Assembly (NCBI RefSeq): GCF_006738645.1
Contig: NZ_AP019700.1
Coordinates: forward strand, 4,260,001 to 4,324,000
DNA length: 64,000 bases
Source: Stella humosa
GTDB taxonomy: Bacteria > Pseudomonadota > Alphaproteobacteria > ATCC43930 > Allostellaceae
Direction of reading: 5' to 3'
Below, piece after piece: positions 55,857 to 64,000 of this stretch. Positions within the stretch are counted from its first letter, which is position 1. Every line of letters begins with the position of its first letter. The notes under the pieces were generated by a model, which searched no databases, was not told where the DNA came from, and saw only the letters and a list, made by a program, of their open reading frames with translations. The position numbers were made by a program, and so were the translations under genes.

Positions 55857-56063
55857 GTGGAAGTTCGGCGCCGGGTCGGTCTCAACCTCAAGCGGCTGCG
55901 CATCGAGAAGGGCCTCTCGCAAGAGGAGTTCGCCTTCCGGAGCGGCATTCACCGCACCTACATCAGCGGCGTCGAGCGGGGCATCCGCAATCCGACGGTC
56001 ACTATCCTGGAGAAGATCGCAATCGGCCTCGGCGTGCCGGCGGGGCGCCTGCTGGACGACTAG
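55857..56063 (+). CDS. XRE-family helix-turn-helix regulator
   Basis: A 68-residue protein that is just one HTH domain: LKRLRIEKGLSQEEFAFRSGIHRTYISGVERG, then NPTVTILEKIAIGLGVP. GTG at 55857 is the start. It is divergent from the nuclease pair at 54325-55730, so it could repress that pair or itself, as small regulators do in restriction-like or toxin cassettes. It ends 36 bp before the IS630 remnant. Confidence 0.85.
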   Translation: MEVRRRVGLNLKRLRIEKGLSQEEFAFRSGIHRTYISGVERGIRNPTVTILEKIAIGLGVPAGRLLDD

Positions 56064-56098
56064 GAATAGGAGACGCGGCAGTCGGTCGCTGCCTCTTA

Positions 56099-56650
56099 TA
56101 CCAAGTCCGGCTATTCATGACCGATGTGCCCACGCCCGGAGACCGATCGACATGATCTTCCATGGCTGGTCGACGAGCTTGTTCCAGGCGTGGGCGCAGT
56201 GGTCGAGGATGTCGTTGTAGGGTGGGAAGACGCGGTTCGAGAGTTTGTTGTCGCGCATGAACTGCCAGACGTTCTCGACCGGGTTCAACTCTGGCGACTT
56301 GGCTGGCAGCGGCACGATCGTGATATTGGCCGGGACGACGGGCCGGTCGGAGAGGTGCCATCCAGCCTGGTCCATCAAGAGCAGGGCATGGGCGCCGGAG
56401 TCGGGCTGGCCTCGACCATATTTGCCGCCTCCACCCATTGCTCGGCCGACAGCTTCGAAGAGGGGCCGCCGCCCTTGCGGTCGATCAGGCCATCCGAACC
56501 GTCGGCGTTGAACGCCAGCACCCAGTCCCGCACCGTCTGCAACCTGACCCCGCCCAGCCTGGCTGCATCGCCCCGGCTACCGCCGTCACAGATCGCCGAC
56601 AGAGCCAGGAGCCGAGGGGCCTGGCCAATCTGGCTCCCTCGCCGAACTCG
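56099..56650 (-). mobile_element. IS630 remnant with internal deletion, copy C
   Basis: The left end TACCAAGTCCGGC (56099-56111) and the C-terminal transposase part (LLLMDQAGWHLSD, ELNPVENVWQFMRD, WAHRS) match copy A. At about 56398 the sequence jumps to the N-terminal part (EQWVEAANMVEA), then fades by about 56640. The middle of the gene and the right end are missing, so it is dead. About 300 bp of unassigned sequence follow before the RTX gene. Confidence 0.75.
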
Positions 56651-56946
56651 AGCCTCATTCCGGGGTGCCATCCGTCGCCGCCAGCCCATCGCGCTGGCGG
56701 CTGACCCAGACTTCTTAAATAGAGTCAATATAAGTTGCGCTAATATAACATTCATCACACAGTATTTATCCCGCCCGCCGGCGCCGAATTCCCACTAGGT
56801 TTATAGCTGATTGGACAGTACCGGCGTCCTCCTCGCTACCTCTTGGGCGAATAAGCCCGACCCACCGACACACTTCTCCAAGGCGGCACCCCGCACTGCC
56901 CGGGATCGACAATAGCCGCCGGCAACAGGTTACAGGAGGAATCCGC

Positions 56947-59436
56947 ATGGCATTCGGCTCATCATTCCAGTTGGCGTCTCTCGACGGCACCAACGGGCTG
57001 GCCCTGAACGGCGACGGATCGATCAGCTACAGCGGCCGCTCCGTTAGCGCCGCCGGCGACGTGAACGGCGACGGTATCGGCGACGTCATCATCGGCGCCG
57101 ACCACGACGAGCCGCACGGCATCGGCTCCGGCGCCAGCTATGTAGTCTTCGGCAGCACGGCAGGCTTCACCACACCGATCAACCTTACGGCGCTCGACGG
57201 CAACAACGGCTTCGTCGTCAACGGCGTAACGGCATACGACTACAGCGGGCATTCGGTCAGCGCCGCGGGCGATGTCAATGGTGACGGCATCGACGATTTC
57301 ATCATCGGTGCAAGCGGCGCGTCGCCGAACAGCTTTGCCAGTGGCGCCAGCTATGTGGTGTTCGGCCAGTCGACGCCTTACGCAGCGGTCGTCGAGCTGT
57401 CGGACATCGACGGGAACAACGGCTTTGTAGTCAACGGACTTAGCAACAACACCAATGCCGGCTATTCCGTCAGCAATGCCGGCGACATCAACGGTGACGG
57501 TGTAGACGACGTGCTGGTCGGCTCGTTCAATGTCGCGGGTTCGGCCGGCACTACCTATGTCGTGTTCGGCAACAGCAGCACACCATTCTCCGCCGCAATC
57601 GAAGTCACCGACATCAATGGCGTCAACGGCTTTGCATTGACGGGCGTGTCGGGAAGCGCCAGCGGCTTCTCTGTCAGTGCGGCCGGCGACGTGGACGGCG
57701 ACGGCATCGACGACCTTATCATCGGTGCCTACAGCCTCGACACGAACGGGGAGACCTCCGGCGGTGCCTACGTCGTGTTCGGCAGCTCGCTCGGGTTCAC
57801 CTCCTCGATCAGCCTGACGACGCTGGACGGCAGCAACGGCTTCGCCCTGCTCGGCACCACGGCCGGCGACCAAGCCGGCTGGTCGGTGAGCGGCGCCGGC
57901 GACGTGAACGACGATGGCCTCGCCGATGTCGTCGTCGGCGCGCCAGGCGCCGGCCCCAACGGAGCGGCCTCCGGACAAAGCTACGTGGTATTCGGCAGTT
58001 CGGCCGGGTTCGCCGCGACCATTCAACTGTCGGCCTTGAACGGCAGCAACGGCTTCGCCCTGAACGGCGGCACGAGCGGCGACGCTGCCGGCGAGGCCGT
58101 CAGCGACGCCGGCGACGTGAATGGAGATGGCATCGACGACCTGCTTATCGGTGCCTGGAAGCAGGACGGAACCGCCACCGACGCCGGGGCGGGATACGTG
58201 GTCTACGGGCACAGCGGCCCCTTCGATGCGGCCATCGACCTGACGTCGCTTGATGGCAAGGACGGCTTCATCCTGTTCGGCATCACAGCGAGCGACTTTG
58301 CCGGCAGCAGCGTCAGCGCGGCCGGGGACTTCAATGGCGACAATCTGGCCGACCTGATCATCGGCGCGGAGGGGGCCGATCCCAACTCGACTGACCGGTC
58401 CGGTACCAGCTACGTGGTGTTTGGCCAGTCGCCCCGCCTCCACCTCCGCCACCCCGCCGCCAGGTTCGCCGCCCCTCCACCTCCTCCGCCACCGCCCAAC
58501 GCAGCACCCGTCGCCGGGGACGATGCCTTCGTCGTAGAGGAGGACGATTCGCTGCGGGTCGGCGCGCCCGGCCTGCTTGGCAACGACGGCGATGCGGATG
58601 GCGACCCGCTGGCCGTGGCCGGCCTAGTCGGCGGCCCGTCGCACGGCACGCTCGACTGGGACGATGACGGCAGCTTCGTCTACAAGCCGACGGCCGGCTA
58701 CGTCGGCAAAGATTCTTTCGTCTATCTTCTGGGCGACGGCAAGGGTGCCAGCGACACCGGCACCGTCGACATCACCGTCCGGCCGGACATCCCCGAGCAC
58801 TATCCCGTTACCGGCGGCCCGGGGGCGGAGTTCCTGTCCGGCGCCTACCAGGCCGATACGATCCAGGGCTTCGGCGGCAACGACACCATCGAGGGCGACA
58901 ATGGCCGCGACCTGCTGAACGGCAATGACGGCGACGACACCGTGCTCGGCGAAGGTGACGACGACGTCGTCCAGGGCGGCCAGGGCAACGACCTGGTGGA
59001 TGGCGGCTTCGGCAGCGACTGGGTCCTGGGCGAGCGTGGCGATGACACCGTCCATGGCGGCGGCGGCAACGACTGGGTCTGGGGCGGCCAGGGCAATGAC
59101 CCGGTCTTCGGCGATGCCGGCGACGACGTCATCCATGGCGACCGCGGCAACGATACGCTGACCGGCGGCCAGGGTGCCGACCAGTTCCGCTTCGCCGACA
59201 GCAGCGGCATGGACCGGGTGGCCGACTACGAGCTCTTCGCCGGCGACATCATCCGGCTGGAGGTCGGCCCCGACGGGCTGCTGAACGGTATCGCGTTGGT
59301 CACCTTCGAGGATATCCTGGCCCGCTTGGTGGACGGCCCCGACGGAGTCTTCCTCGACCTCGGCGACGGCAACGGCGTCACCATCGCCGGGATATTCAAG
59401 AATCAGCTATCCGCCGACGACTTCTCCATCGTCTGA
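56947..59436 (+). CDS. large secreted FG-GAP/VCBS/RTX protein, probable type I secretion substrate
   Basis: An 829-residue acidic protein. Residues about 1-495 hold seven FG-GAP (integrin beta-propeller) repeats of roughly 65 residues, each with VSAAGDVNGDGIDDLIIGA-type calcium loops and a YVVFG end. A proline-rich linker lies at about 510. A cadherin/VCBS-like domain follows at 520-615 (PVAGDDAFVVEEDDSL, GKDSFVYLLGDGKGASDTGTV), then RTX nonapeptides (GGxGxDxx) at about 625-735 and a C-terminal tail. The tail fits type I export: no N-terminal signal, acidic and hydrophobic end. AGGAGG lies 6 bases before the ATG. The role is probably adhesion or a surface matrix. No exporter is encoded beside it. 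Confidence 0.92.
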   Translation: MAFGSSFQLASLDGTNGLALNGDGSISYSGRSVSAAGDVNGDGIGDVIIGADHDEPHGIGSGASYVVFGSTAGFTTPINLTALDGNNGFVVNGVTAYDYSGHSVSAAGDVNGDGIDDFIIGASGASPNSFASGASYVVFGQSTPYAAVVELSDIDGNNGFVVNGLSNNTNAGYSVSNAGDINGDGVDDVLVGSFNVAGSAGTTYVVFGNSSTPFSAAIEVTDINGVNGFALTGVSGSASGFSVSAAGDVDGDGIDDLIIGAYSLDTNGETSGGAYVVFGSSLGFTSSISLTTLDGSNGFALLGTTAGDQAGWSVSGAGDVNDDGLADVVVGAPGAGPNGAASGQSYVVFGSSAGFAATIQLSALNGSNGFALNGGTSGDAAGEAVSDAGDVNGDGIDDLLIGAWKQDGTATDAGAGYVVYGHSGPFDAAIDLTSLDGKDGFILFGITASDFAGSSVSAAGDFNGDNLADLIIGAEGADPNSTDRSGTSYVVFGQSPRLHLRHPAARFAAPPPPPPPPNAAPVAGDDAFVVEEDDSLRVGAPGLLGNDGDADGDPLAVAGLVGGPSHGTLDWDDDGSFVYKPTAGYVGKDSFVYLLGDGKGASDTGTVDITVRPDIPEHYPVTGGPGAEFLSGAYQADTIQGFGGNDTIEGDNGRDLLNGNDGDDTVLGEGDDDVVQGGQGNDLVDGGFGSDWVLGERGDDTVHGGGGNDWVWGGQGNDPVFGDAGDDVIHGDRGNDTLTGGQGADQFRFADSSGMDRVADYELFAGDIIRLEVGPDGLLNGIALVTFEDILARLVDGPDGVFLDLGDGNGVTIAGIFKNQLSADDFSIV

Positions 59437-59452
59437 TGGCTTCTGCCGCCGC

Positions 59453-59482
59453 CGCCGTCCATCCCTGCACGGGTGGGCGGCG
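59453..59482 (+). terminator. GC-rich hairpin after the RTX gene
   Basis: CGCCGTCCATCCC pairs with GGGTGGGCGGCG across a short loop with one bulge, 17 bp after the stop. It has no T-run, so it is terminator-like at best. Confidence 0.35.
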
Positions 59483-59582
59483 TCGCCGGCGTGCAGGCAT
59501 TCGCGCCCTTGCCGACGGAGCACTGCCGCCCCGCGAGCCTCGACCGCCGGGAGATGCCTGTCCGGCTGGAGCGGGGTTGTAA

Positions 59583-60000
59583 TACCAGTCCGGCTGTTGA
59601 TGGCCGATGTGCCCACGCCCGCAGGCCTATGGACATGATCTTCCATGGCTGGTCGATCAGCTTGTTCCAAGCGTGGGCGCGTGGTCGAGGATGTCGTCGT
59701 AAGATCGGAAGACGCGGTTGGATAGCCAGGTCTCCCGCATGAGTGGCCTTCTTGCGCGCGAGGCGCGCCGGGAGCGCAGGGAACTTTTTTGAACGTCTCC
59801 CCGGCTTGCGGGTCCTGGGCATGGTGGCGCGGCCGAGCCGACAGCTTGCGGTAACCCATCGCCCGCAGCCGCTCGCTCATCGCCTGCTTCGACAGGCTGA
59901 CCCCGAAGGTCTCGTGCAATGCGCCAGATCAATCAGGCGCCAGCGCACCACCCCATGCACCGCCGGGGTCGGGCCGGCCTCGACCAAACCGGACTTGGTA
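59583..60000. mobile_element. MITE-like internally deleted IS630 derivative, copy D
   Basis: A 418-bp piece flanked by TACCAGTCCGGC (59583-59594) and CCGGACTTGGTA (59989-60000), the ends of copy A with one base lost on the left. Inside are three short matches to the copy A transposase (C-terminal, helix-turn-helix, N-terminal) with large deletions and a shortened slippery T-run. It carries no working gene but keeps both ends, so it could be moved in trans by copy A. Confidence 0.8.
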
Positions 60001-60067
60001 TTAGCTCCGCCTGGACTTTCTGTCCGGGATCGACCGTGTGTAGCCGGCCCAGAAGAAGGCCACGGCC

Positions 60068-60271
60068 ATGCATCGAGATCAGAAGGACGAGATCTGCCGC
60101 CAGTTCGCAATCGCCATGGCCCTGCTTGAGCGGGGGCATTTGGTCGCTATGAAGGGGCAGTCTCCCAAGCTCACGCCCGGCTCTTACAGACAACATGCCC
60201 TGCGACTGAGCAAGGTTGGCCGCGAGCTCACTGCCCTCGGCGACGCCATCGCTACATTGACATCCAGCTAG
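60068..60271 (+). CDS. small hypothetical protein, 67 residues
   Basis: A 67-residue, mostly helical protein (MHRDQKDEICRQFAIAMALLERGHLVAMKGQ...) after GAAGG upstream of ATG 60068. It is basic with a hydrophobic helix (QFAIAMALLERG). No family is recognised. It precedes the DUF3489-DUF2924-recombinase genes on the same strand and could be part of that mobile set. Confidence 0.6.
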   Translation: MHRDQKDEICRQFAIAMALLERGHLVAMKGQSPKLTPGSYRQHALRLSKVGRELTALGDAIATLTSS

Positions 60272-60472
60272 AGGCAAAGCGGCGGCGGCTGGCGTTGCCC
60301 TATGCCCCGCGACGAGATCCTGTCGGTTTTTCCACGTTCGGCTCGACTTCCCCGGCGAAGGAAGCGTTCCTGCACCTGCCGCGGACGACGCGGCGCCCTC
60401 CGCCCGGCTGCCTCCGGGCTCTTGCTGGTAGCAGCACCACATCGGGGCTGCCCGACCAGGAGGAGCAGGACC

Positions 60473-60859
60473 ATGGCAAAGCAGCAGAACGTGAGCAAGG
60501 CAGCGAAGCGTGCACCGTCGGGCACGGTGGCGCGCGGCGTGGTGGCGAAGAAGCGCGCGACGCCGAGTATGGAGACCACCAGCCCGGCGCCAGAGGATAC
60601 GAAGGGCGACCCGTCTGCGGCCCCGCAGGAGGCGCCGACGTCCGAGCCCACCAATCCGGCGCGGCGAGAAGGCACCAAGCGTGCAATGCTGGTCAGCCTC
60701 CTGCAGAAACCCGACGGGGCGACGGTCGCGGCGCTGGGCGAGGCGCTCGGCTGGCAGGCGCACACGGTCCGGGCCGCCCTCACCGGCTTGCGCAAGGCGG
60801 GCTTCAACCTCGACAAGCAAAAGGGCGACACCGGCTCGATCTACAGCCTGCCGGCCTGA
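60473..60859 (+). CDS. DUF3489 protein
   Basis: A 128-residue DUF3489 protein. The N-terminal half is basic, disordered and alanine/lysine-rich. The C-terminal half has a helix-turn-helix-like block: REGTKRAMLVSLLQKPDGATVAALGEALGWQAHTVRAALTGLRKAGFNL. ATG 60473 has AGGAGGAGCAGG before it; the longer upstream frame is not needed. DUF3489, DUF2924 and a large serine recombinase are regularly encoded together, as here. Confidence 0.9.
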   Translation: MAKQQNVSKAAKRAPSGTVARGVVAKKRATPSMETTSPAPEDTKGDPSAAPQEAPTSEPTNPARREGTKRAMLVSLLQKPDGATVAALGEALGWQAHTVRAALTGLRKAGFNLDKQKGDTGSIYSLPA

Positions 60860-60862
60860 TCC

Positions 60863-61318
60863 ATGCGCCGATCACGCCAATCGTCGGTCGATGGCGAACT
60901 GGAGGCGGCCCTGCGCCGCCTCCAGACGCTGGACGCCGAGGCCCTGCGCCACGAGTGGCAACGCCTCTACGGCAACAAGGCACCGCGCCTGGGGATCAAC
61001 TTGCTGCGTGGGGCCGTTGCCCATCGCTTGCGCGAACAGGCGCATGGCGGTCTCTCCCCTGCTCTGCGCCGCCGGCTTCGCGAGGCGCTGGAAACCGGTG
61101 GGAAGACCGCCGGCTCGCCCAGCCTGAAGCCTGGCACTCGGCTGATCCGGGAATGGAATGCCGTGACCCACGAGGTCCTGGTGATCAACGATGGCTTCGT
61201 ATGGCGAGGCCAGCGTTATGCATCCCTCACCGCGATCGCACGGGAGATCACCGGCACCCACTGGTCCGGCCCGCGGTTCTTCGGGCTGGTGCGTGGGAAG
61301 GGAGGCAGCCGTGGCTGA
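60863..61318 (+). CDS. DUF2924 protein
   Basis: A 151-residue DUF2924 protein, with the family pattern in ALRHEWQRLYGNKAPRLGINLLRGAVAHRLRE, LKPGTRLIREWNAVTHEV and VWRGQRYASLTAIAREITGTHWSGPRFFGL. The last part resembles a small DNA-binding or adaptor fold. It begins 3 bp after the DUF3489 stop and overlaps the recombinase GTG by 8 bp, so the three genes form one operon. A role as recombination directionality factor or partner of the recombinase is plausible, but not shown. Confidence 0.9.
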   Translation: MRRSRQSSVDGELEAALRRLQTLDAEALRHEWQRLYGNKAPRLGINLLRGAVAHRLREQAHGGLSPALRRRLREALETGGKTAGSPSLKPGTRLIREWNAVTHEVLVINDGFVWRGQRYASLTAIAREITGTHWSGPRFFGLVRGKGGSRG

Positions 61319-62981
61319 CCGCCGGGTTCTGCGCTGCGCCGTCTACACCCGCAAGTCCTCCGAGGAGGGGCTGGAGCAGGAGTTCAACTCGCTCGACGCC
61401 CAGCGCGAGGCCTGCGAGGCCTACATCCGCAGCCAGCGGCATGAGGGCTGGACGCTCATGCCGGCCCGCTACGACGACGGTGGCTTCTCGGGTGGTACCC
61501 TGGAGCGGCCCGGGGTGCAGCGGCTCCTGGCCGACATCACATCGCGGCGCCTCGACGTGATCGTAGTCTACAAGGTCGACCGGCTGACGCGGTCGCTTGC
61601 CGACTTCGCCCGGTTGGTCGAGGTGTTCGACGCGGCCGGGGTCTCGTTCGTTTCTGTCACCCAGCAGTTCAACACGACCACCTCGATGGGGCGGCTGACC
61701 CTAAACGTGCTGCTCTCCTTCGCCCAGTTCGAGCGCGAGGTCACCGGCGAGCGCATCCGCGACAAGATCGCCGCCTCCAAGCGCAAGGGCCTATGGATGG
61801 GCGGTGTCCCAATGTTGGGCTATCGCCCCAACGGCAGGACGCTGGAGATCGAGCCAAACGAGGCGGAGACGGTACGGACCCTCTTTACCCTCTATGCCGA
61901 GCTCGGCAGCGTGCCGCTGCTGAAGACGGAGGCCGATCGGCGCGGGATCGTCTCCAAGCGTTGGACCACGCCGCAGGGCCGCACTTCCGGTGGGGTATCG
62001 ATGTCACGGGGCGCGCTCTACTACCTCCTCAGCAACCCGATCTATATCGGCCGGATCATGCACAAGGGCGAGAGCCACCCCGGTCAGCATGCGCCGATCA
62101 TCGACCAGATGCTGTGGGATCAGGTCCAGGCTCAACTAGCGACGAAGCCGCGGGATCGCCGGCCGCGGGTTACCGGACAGAGCATGCTGGTCGGTAAGCT
62201 CTACGACGCCGACGGTAACCGCATGACGCCGTCGCATGCGCAGAAGGGCGGGAAGCGGTATCGCTACTATGTTTCGGTGAAAGCCGAGGGTGACCGGTCT
62301 TCGGGCTGGCGGCTGCCGGCGCAGGAGATTGAAGGCATCGTGGTTCGCACGCTGTTGCGTGCATTCGAAGCTCCGCACGAGCTGGTCGCACAGCTCCAGG
62401 GCGGGCGTCCAGATGTGGCTGCCCTCGATCGGTCGGTGGGCGTTGCCGCCATCTTCCGAGCCGTGCTGGTGGGACGCGAGCCCGACGTCGCATCCGCCCT
62501 CGTTCGCGGGCTGATAGGCCGGGTGACTATTGATCTTGAGAAGGTCGTCCTGCAACTTGATGCGAACCTGCTATCCGCCCGCTTCGGATTGGCCCAGGCC
62601 GCAATCGATCAAGAGAGCCCATTTCTGCTGACCGCGGCCATAGAGATACGGCGACGCGGAGTGGAGATGCGCCTGACCATCCCCGATGAAAGGCCTCGTT
62701 TGCCGAGCCGGCACGACCCTGCCCTGATCAAGGCGGTGGCCCGGGGCCATGCTTGGTTCGCAGAACTGGCCAGCGGGGTAGTCTCGTCGATCGCTGCGAT
62801 CGCCTCCCGCGAGGGCATCACGGCGCGCTACGTGAGCCGGCTGCTGCCACTCGCATTCCTTGATCCCAGCACCGTGGAAGCCATTCTAGACGGGCGGCAG
62901 CCGACCGAATTGACGGCGGAGGCGCTAACGCGATGCAGCGACCTCGATGATGAGCTTTGCAGATCCGCGACTGTTGCCTGA
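61311..62981 (+). CDS. large serine recombinase (site-specific)
   Basis: A 556-residue large serine recombinase. The catalytic domain (1-150) has Ser16 in YTRKSSEEG with the NSLDAQREAC helix, YKVDRLTRS with its arginine, and FAQFEREVTGERIRDKIA. A recombinase domain (about 170-290) holds the DNA-contact part (NPIYIGRI). A zinc-ribbon-like region follows (LVGKLYDADGNRMTPSH), but its cysteines are missing. A coiled-coil-like C-terminus ends the protein. GTG 61311 is chosen because it overlaps DUF2924 as in operons. It probably integrates this mobile element; the attachment sites are not identifiable. Confidence 0.93.
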   Translation: MADRRVLRCAVYTRKSSEEGLEQEFNSLDAQREACEAYIRSQRHEGWTLMPARYDDGGFSGGTLERPGVQRLLADITSRRLDVIVVYKVDRLTRSLADFARLVEVFDAAGVSFVSVTQQFNTTTSMGRLTLNVLLSFAQFEREVTGERIRDKIAASKRKGLWMGGVPMLGYRPNGRTLEIEPNEAETVRTLFTLYAELGSVPLLKTEADRRGIVSKRWTTPQGRTSGGVSMSRGALYYLLSNPIYIGRIMHKGESHPGQHAPIIDQMLWDQVQAQLATKPRDRRPRVTGQSMLVGKLYDADGNRMTPSHAQKGGKRYRYYVSVKAEGDRSSGWRLPAQEIEGIVVRTLLRAFEAPHELVAQLQGGRPDVAALDRSVGVAAIFRAVLVGREPDVASALVRGLIGRVTIDLEKVVLQLDANLLSARFGLAQAAIDQESPFLLTAAIEIRRRGVEMRLTIPDERPRLPSRHDPALIKAVARGHAWFAELASGVVSSIAAIASREGITARYVSRLLPLAFLDPSTVEAILDGRQPTELTAEALTRCSDLDDELCRSATVA

Positions 62982-63264
62982 ATGCAGCTTCCAACGCACC
63001 TGGCCGGGTCACAAAGTAGAGTTGCCGCTATCTGGCCGGGATACCGAAGCCTTCTCGCGATCTGGATGGGACAACGTCGTCGGTAGCCAGATTGGCCGCC
63101 TCGCGCGGCGGTCCAACTCTCGCCACTCGGCACGCTGGTCTTCGATCAGCCGCTGGGTAAGAGGGCTGAGCGGGATGTGGTCCGTGGCAAGCCACGACTC
63201 GAAGAACGACCCCAGCTTGTGCCGCCCCTGGGGTACGACGATCCCGCGTTGCGGAGGCGACGGC
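62982..63264 (-). other. unassigned stretch with possible minus-strand coding remnant
   Basis: The minus strand has an open frame through 63009-63264 reading ...HKLGSFFESWLATDHIPLSPLTQ... It looks protein-like but has no start and no family I recognise. It may be a transposase or recombinase remnant. No other feature is visible. Confidence 0.3.
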
Positions 63265-63609
63265 ATGACGGCCGCGGTGGACTGCCGGATCGTCGGCCGC
63301 TGGCGGATCGTCGAGACCGACCTCTGGGGCCGCGAGTACCTCGACCTCTGCCGACCGGCGACCTTGGTCATCGACCACGACGGCCAGGGCGAGCTCGCAT
63401 TCGGTGCGCTTCAGGCGGGCCTCGACCTCGCCTACAGCCGCTCGATGGTCCTCCTCACCTGGTCCGGCCATGACGAAATCGATGAGGGGACCGGGGACAG
63501 TGTCGCCGAACTCCTGCTCGAGGGCGCCATCGAGATCGAGTTCAACTACCACAACGGCGGTAAGGCAATCCTCAAAGCCGTCCGAAAGCCTTCTTCAACA
63601 GCCTGCTAA
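63265..63609 (+). CDS. hypothetical protein, 114 residues
   Basis: A 114-residue protein (MTAAVDCRIVGRWRIVETDLWGREYLDL...) with a strand-rich, acidic middle (ATLVIDHDGQGELAFGAL, MVLLTWSGHDEIDEGTGDSV). It looks like a small globular protein with no recognised domain. GGAGGCGACGGC precedes the ATG at 63265, favouring this start over the long upstream frame. It is convergent with the next gene. Confidence 0.6.
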   Translation: MTAAVDCRIVGRWRIVETDLWGREYLDLCRPATLVIDHDGQGELAFGALQAGLDLAYSRSMVLLTWSGHDEIDEGTGDSVAELLLEGAIEIEFNYHNGGKAILKAVRKPSSTAC

Positions 63610-63635
63610 AAGCTCGGAGATGGGAGCCACTGATT

Positions 63636-64000
63636 TCAGCCGACATTCGGATACTCCACCGCCTCGAGACGCTGCTCGATCATCGTCCCCTCGACGAAGA
63701 AGCCCAGGTCCGCCCGTATGGCCGCCGCGCGGGCGAACTCTTCCAACGTCCACTCGGCGGTGTCGATGTAGACGAGGTCCTCGGACCTACCTCCGGATCC
63801 TGCCGCATCCAGCCCGATGCCGATGATGTATCGGGCTCCCGGGCGCGCTGCCTTGGCGGCATGGCACCTCAGCAGAAGGTCACGGGCGCGTTTCTCCCGA
63901 TATGCTACATATTCGTCCCTCGGCGCCCCCGGTCCCATTAGCAGGACGTAGATCACATCATCCTGCTCGGAGGGCAGTATCGAACTGATCCACGCTTCCC
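63636..64000 (-). CDS. hypothetical protein, partial (start lies beyond the window)
   Basis: A minus-strand frame with stop at 63636 that stays open to the window end (…SEQDDVIYVLLMGPGAPRDEYVAY). The real start is therefore to the right of the window; a GTG at 63954-63956 is an internal candidate only. It contains CHAAKAARPGARYIIGIGLDAAG and ends EYPNVG. No family is recognised. At least 120 residues are visible. Confidence 0.55.
   Translation of the reverse strand, partial: EAWISSILPSEQDDVIYVLLMGPGAPRDEYVAYREKRARDLLLRCHAAKAARPGARYIIGIGLDAAGSGGRSEDLVYIDTAEWTLEEFARAAAIRADLGFFVEGTMIEQRLEAVEYPNVG

Noticed and set aside
56962..58452. 496-residue minus-strand open frame
   Set aside because: It is a shadow of the FG-GAP repeats; its regular appearance reflects the repeat on the other strand.
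57000..59300. CRISPR-like repetition
   Set aside because: The repeats are protein-coding propeller and RTX repeats of about 190 and 27 bp, not direct DNA repeats with spacers.
1..64000. tRNA or rRNA genes
   Set aside because: I looked for cloverleaf T-arm and anticodon patterns and ribosomal landmarks and saw none I could support.

Overview
The window is high-GC DNA with alphaproteobacterial features. These include a GAAC-N7-GAAC LexA box in front of an imuA-imuB-dnaE2 cassette, DUF1501/DUF1800, DUF2924/DUF3489 recombinase modules and a long atypical che operon. A Rhodospirillales-like host fits best, but species cannot be read from the sequence. Both ends cut through genes.

Layout. (1) 1-3031: catabolic genes, namely the end of a TcuA-like flavoprotein, a split thiamine-diphosphate decarboxylase and an aldehyde dehydrogenase. 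(2) 4216-14055: a RiPP cluster with an NHLP-type precursor whose predicted core is only seven residues, an unrecognised divergent gene, a YcaO cyclodehydratase, an HlyD-like protein, a C39 peptidase-ABC exporter and a second ABC protein. (3) 14178-16893: a mosaic of broken IS1182, IS256, IS3 and IS630 pieces around one complete IS3 element. (4) 17126-29445: eleven tightly packed minus-strand chemotaxis genes (MCP, triple CheW, CheB, HEAT, CheR, CheY, CheA, STAS-like, REC, CheC, hybrid kinase), with no transmembrane receptor.

(5) 30363-38295: an accessory region with an intact IS630, a phosphoribosyltransferase, a secreted protein, an IS3 inserted with a 4-bp target duplication into a dead serine recombinase, two Nudix genes, an ArdC fragment, another IS630 that rewrote the end of a DJ-1/PfpI gene, and an SDR fragment. 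(6) 38467-42364: LysR and XRE regulators and a DUF1501/DUF1800 pair. (7) 42472-49835: DNA repair genes: YedK/HMCES, ImuA, ImuB, DnaE2, a small protein and exonuclease III. (8) 49912-62981: a phage-derived or mobile region with a ParB-methyltransferase, DUF5681, terminase large subunit plus a decayed second terminase piece, a PD-(D/E)XK and GIY-YIG nuclease pair with a divergent XRE regulator, IS630 remnants including a MITE-like derivative, a large FG-GAP/RTX protein and DUF3489-DUF2924-serine recombinase. (9) 63265-64000: two unrecognised genes.

Working together. The RiPP genes would make, azoline-modify, cleave and export a very short peptide. The che operon would form a wholly cytoplasmic signalling array. 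The SOS genes make the mutasome, with YedK sharing its control region. Regions 3, 5 and 8 are sites of repeated element insertion and decay, and IS630 relatives recur from 16 to 60 kb.
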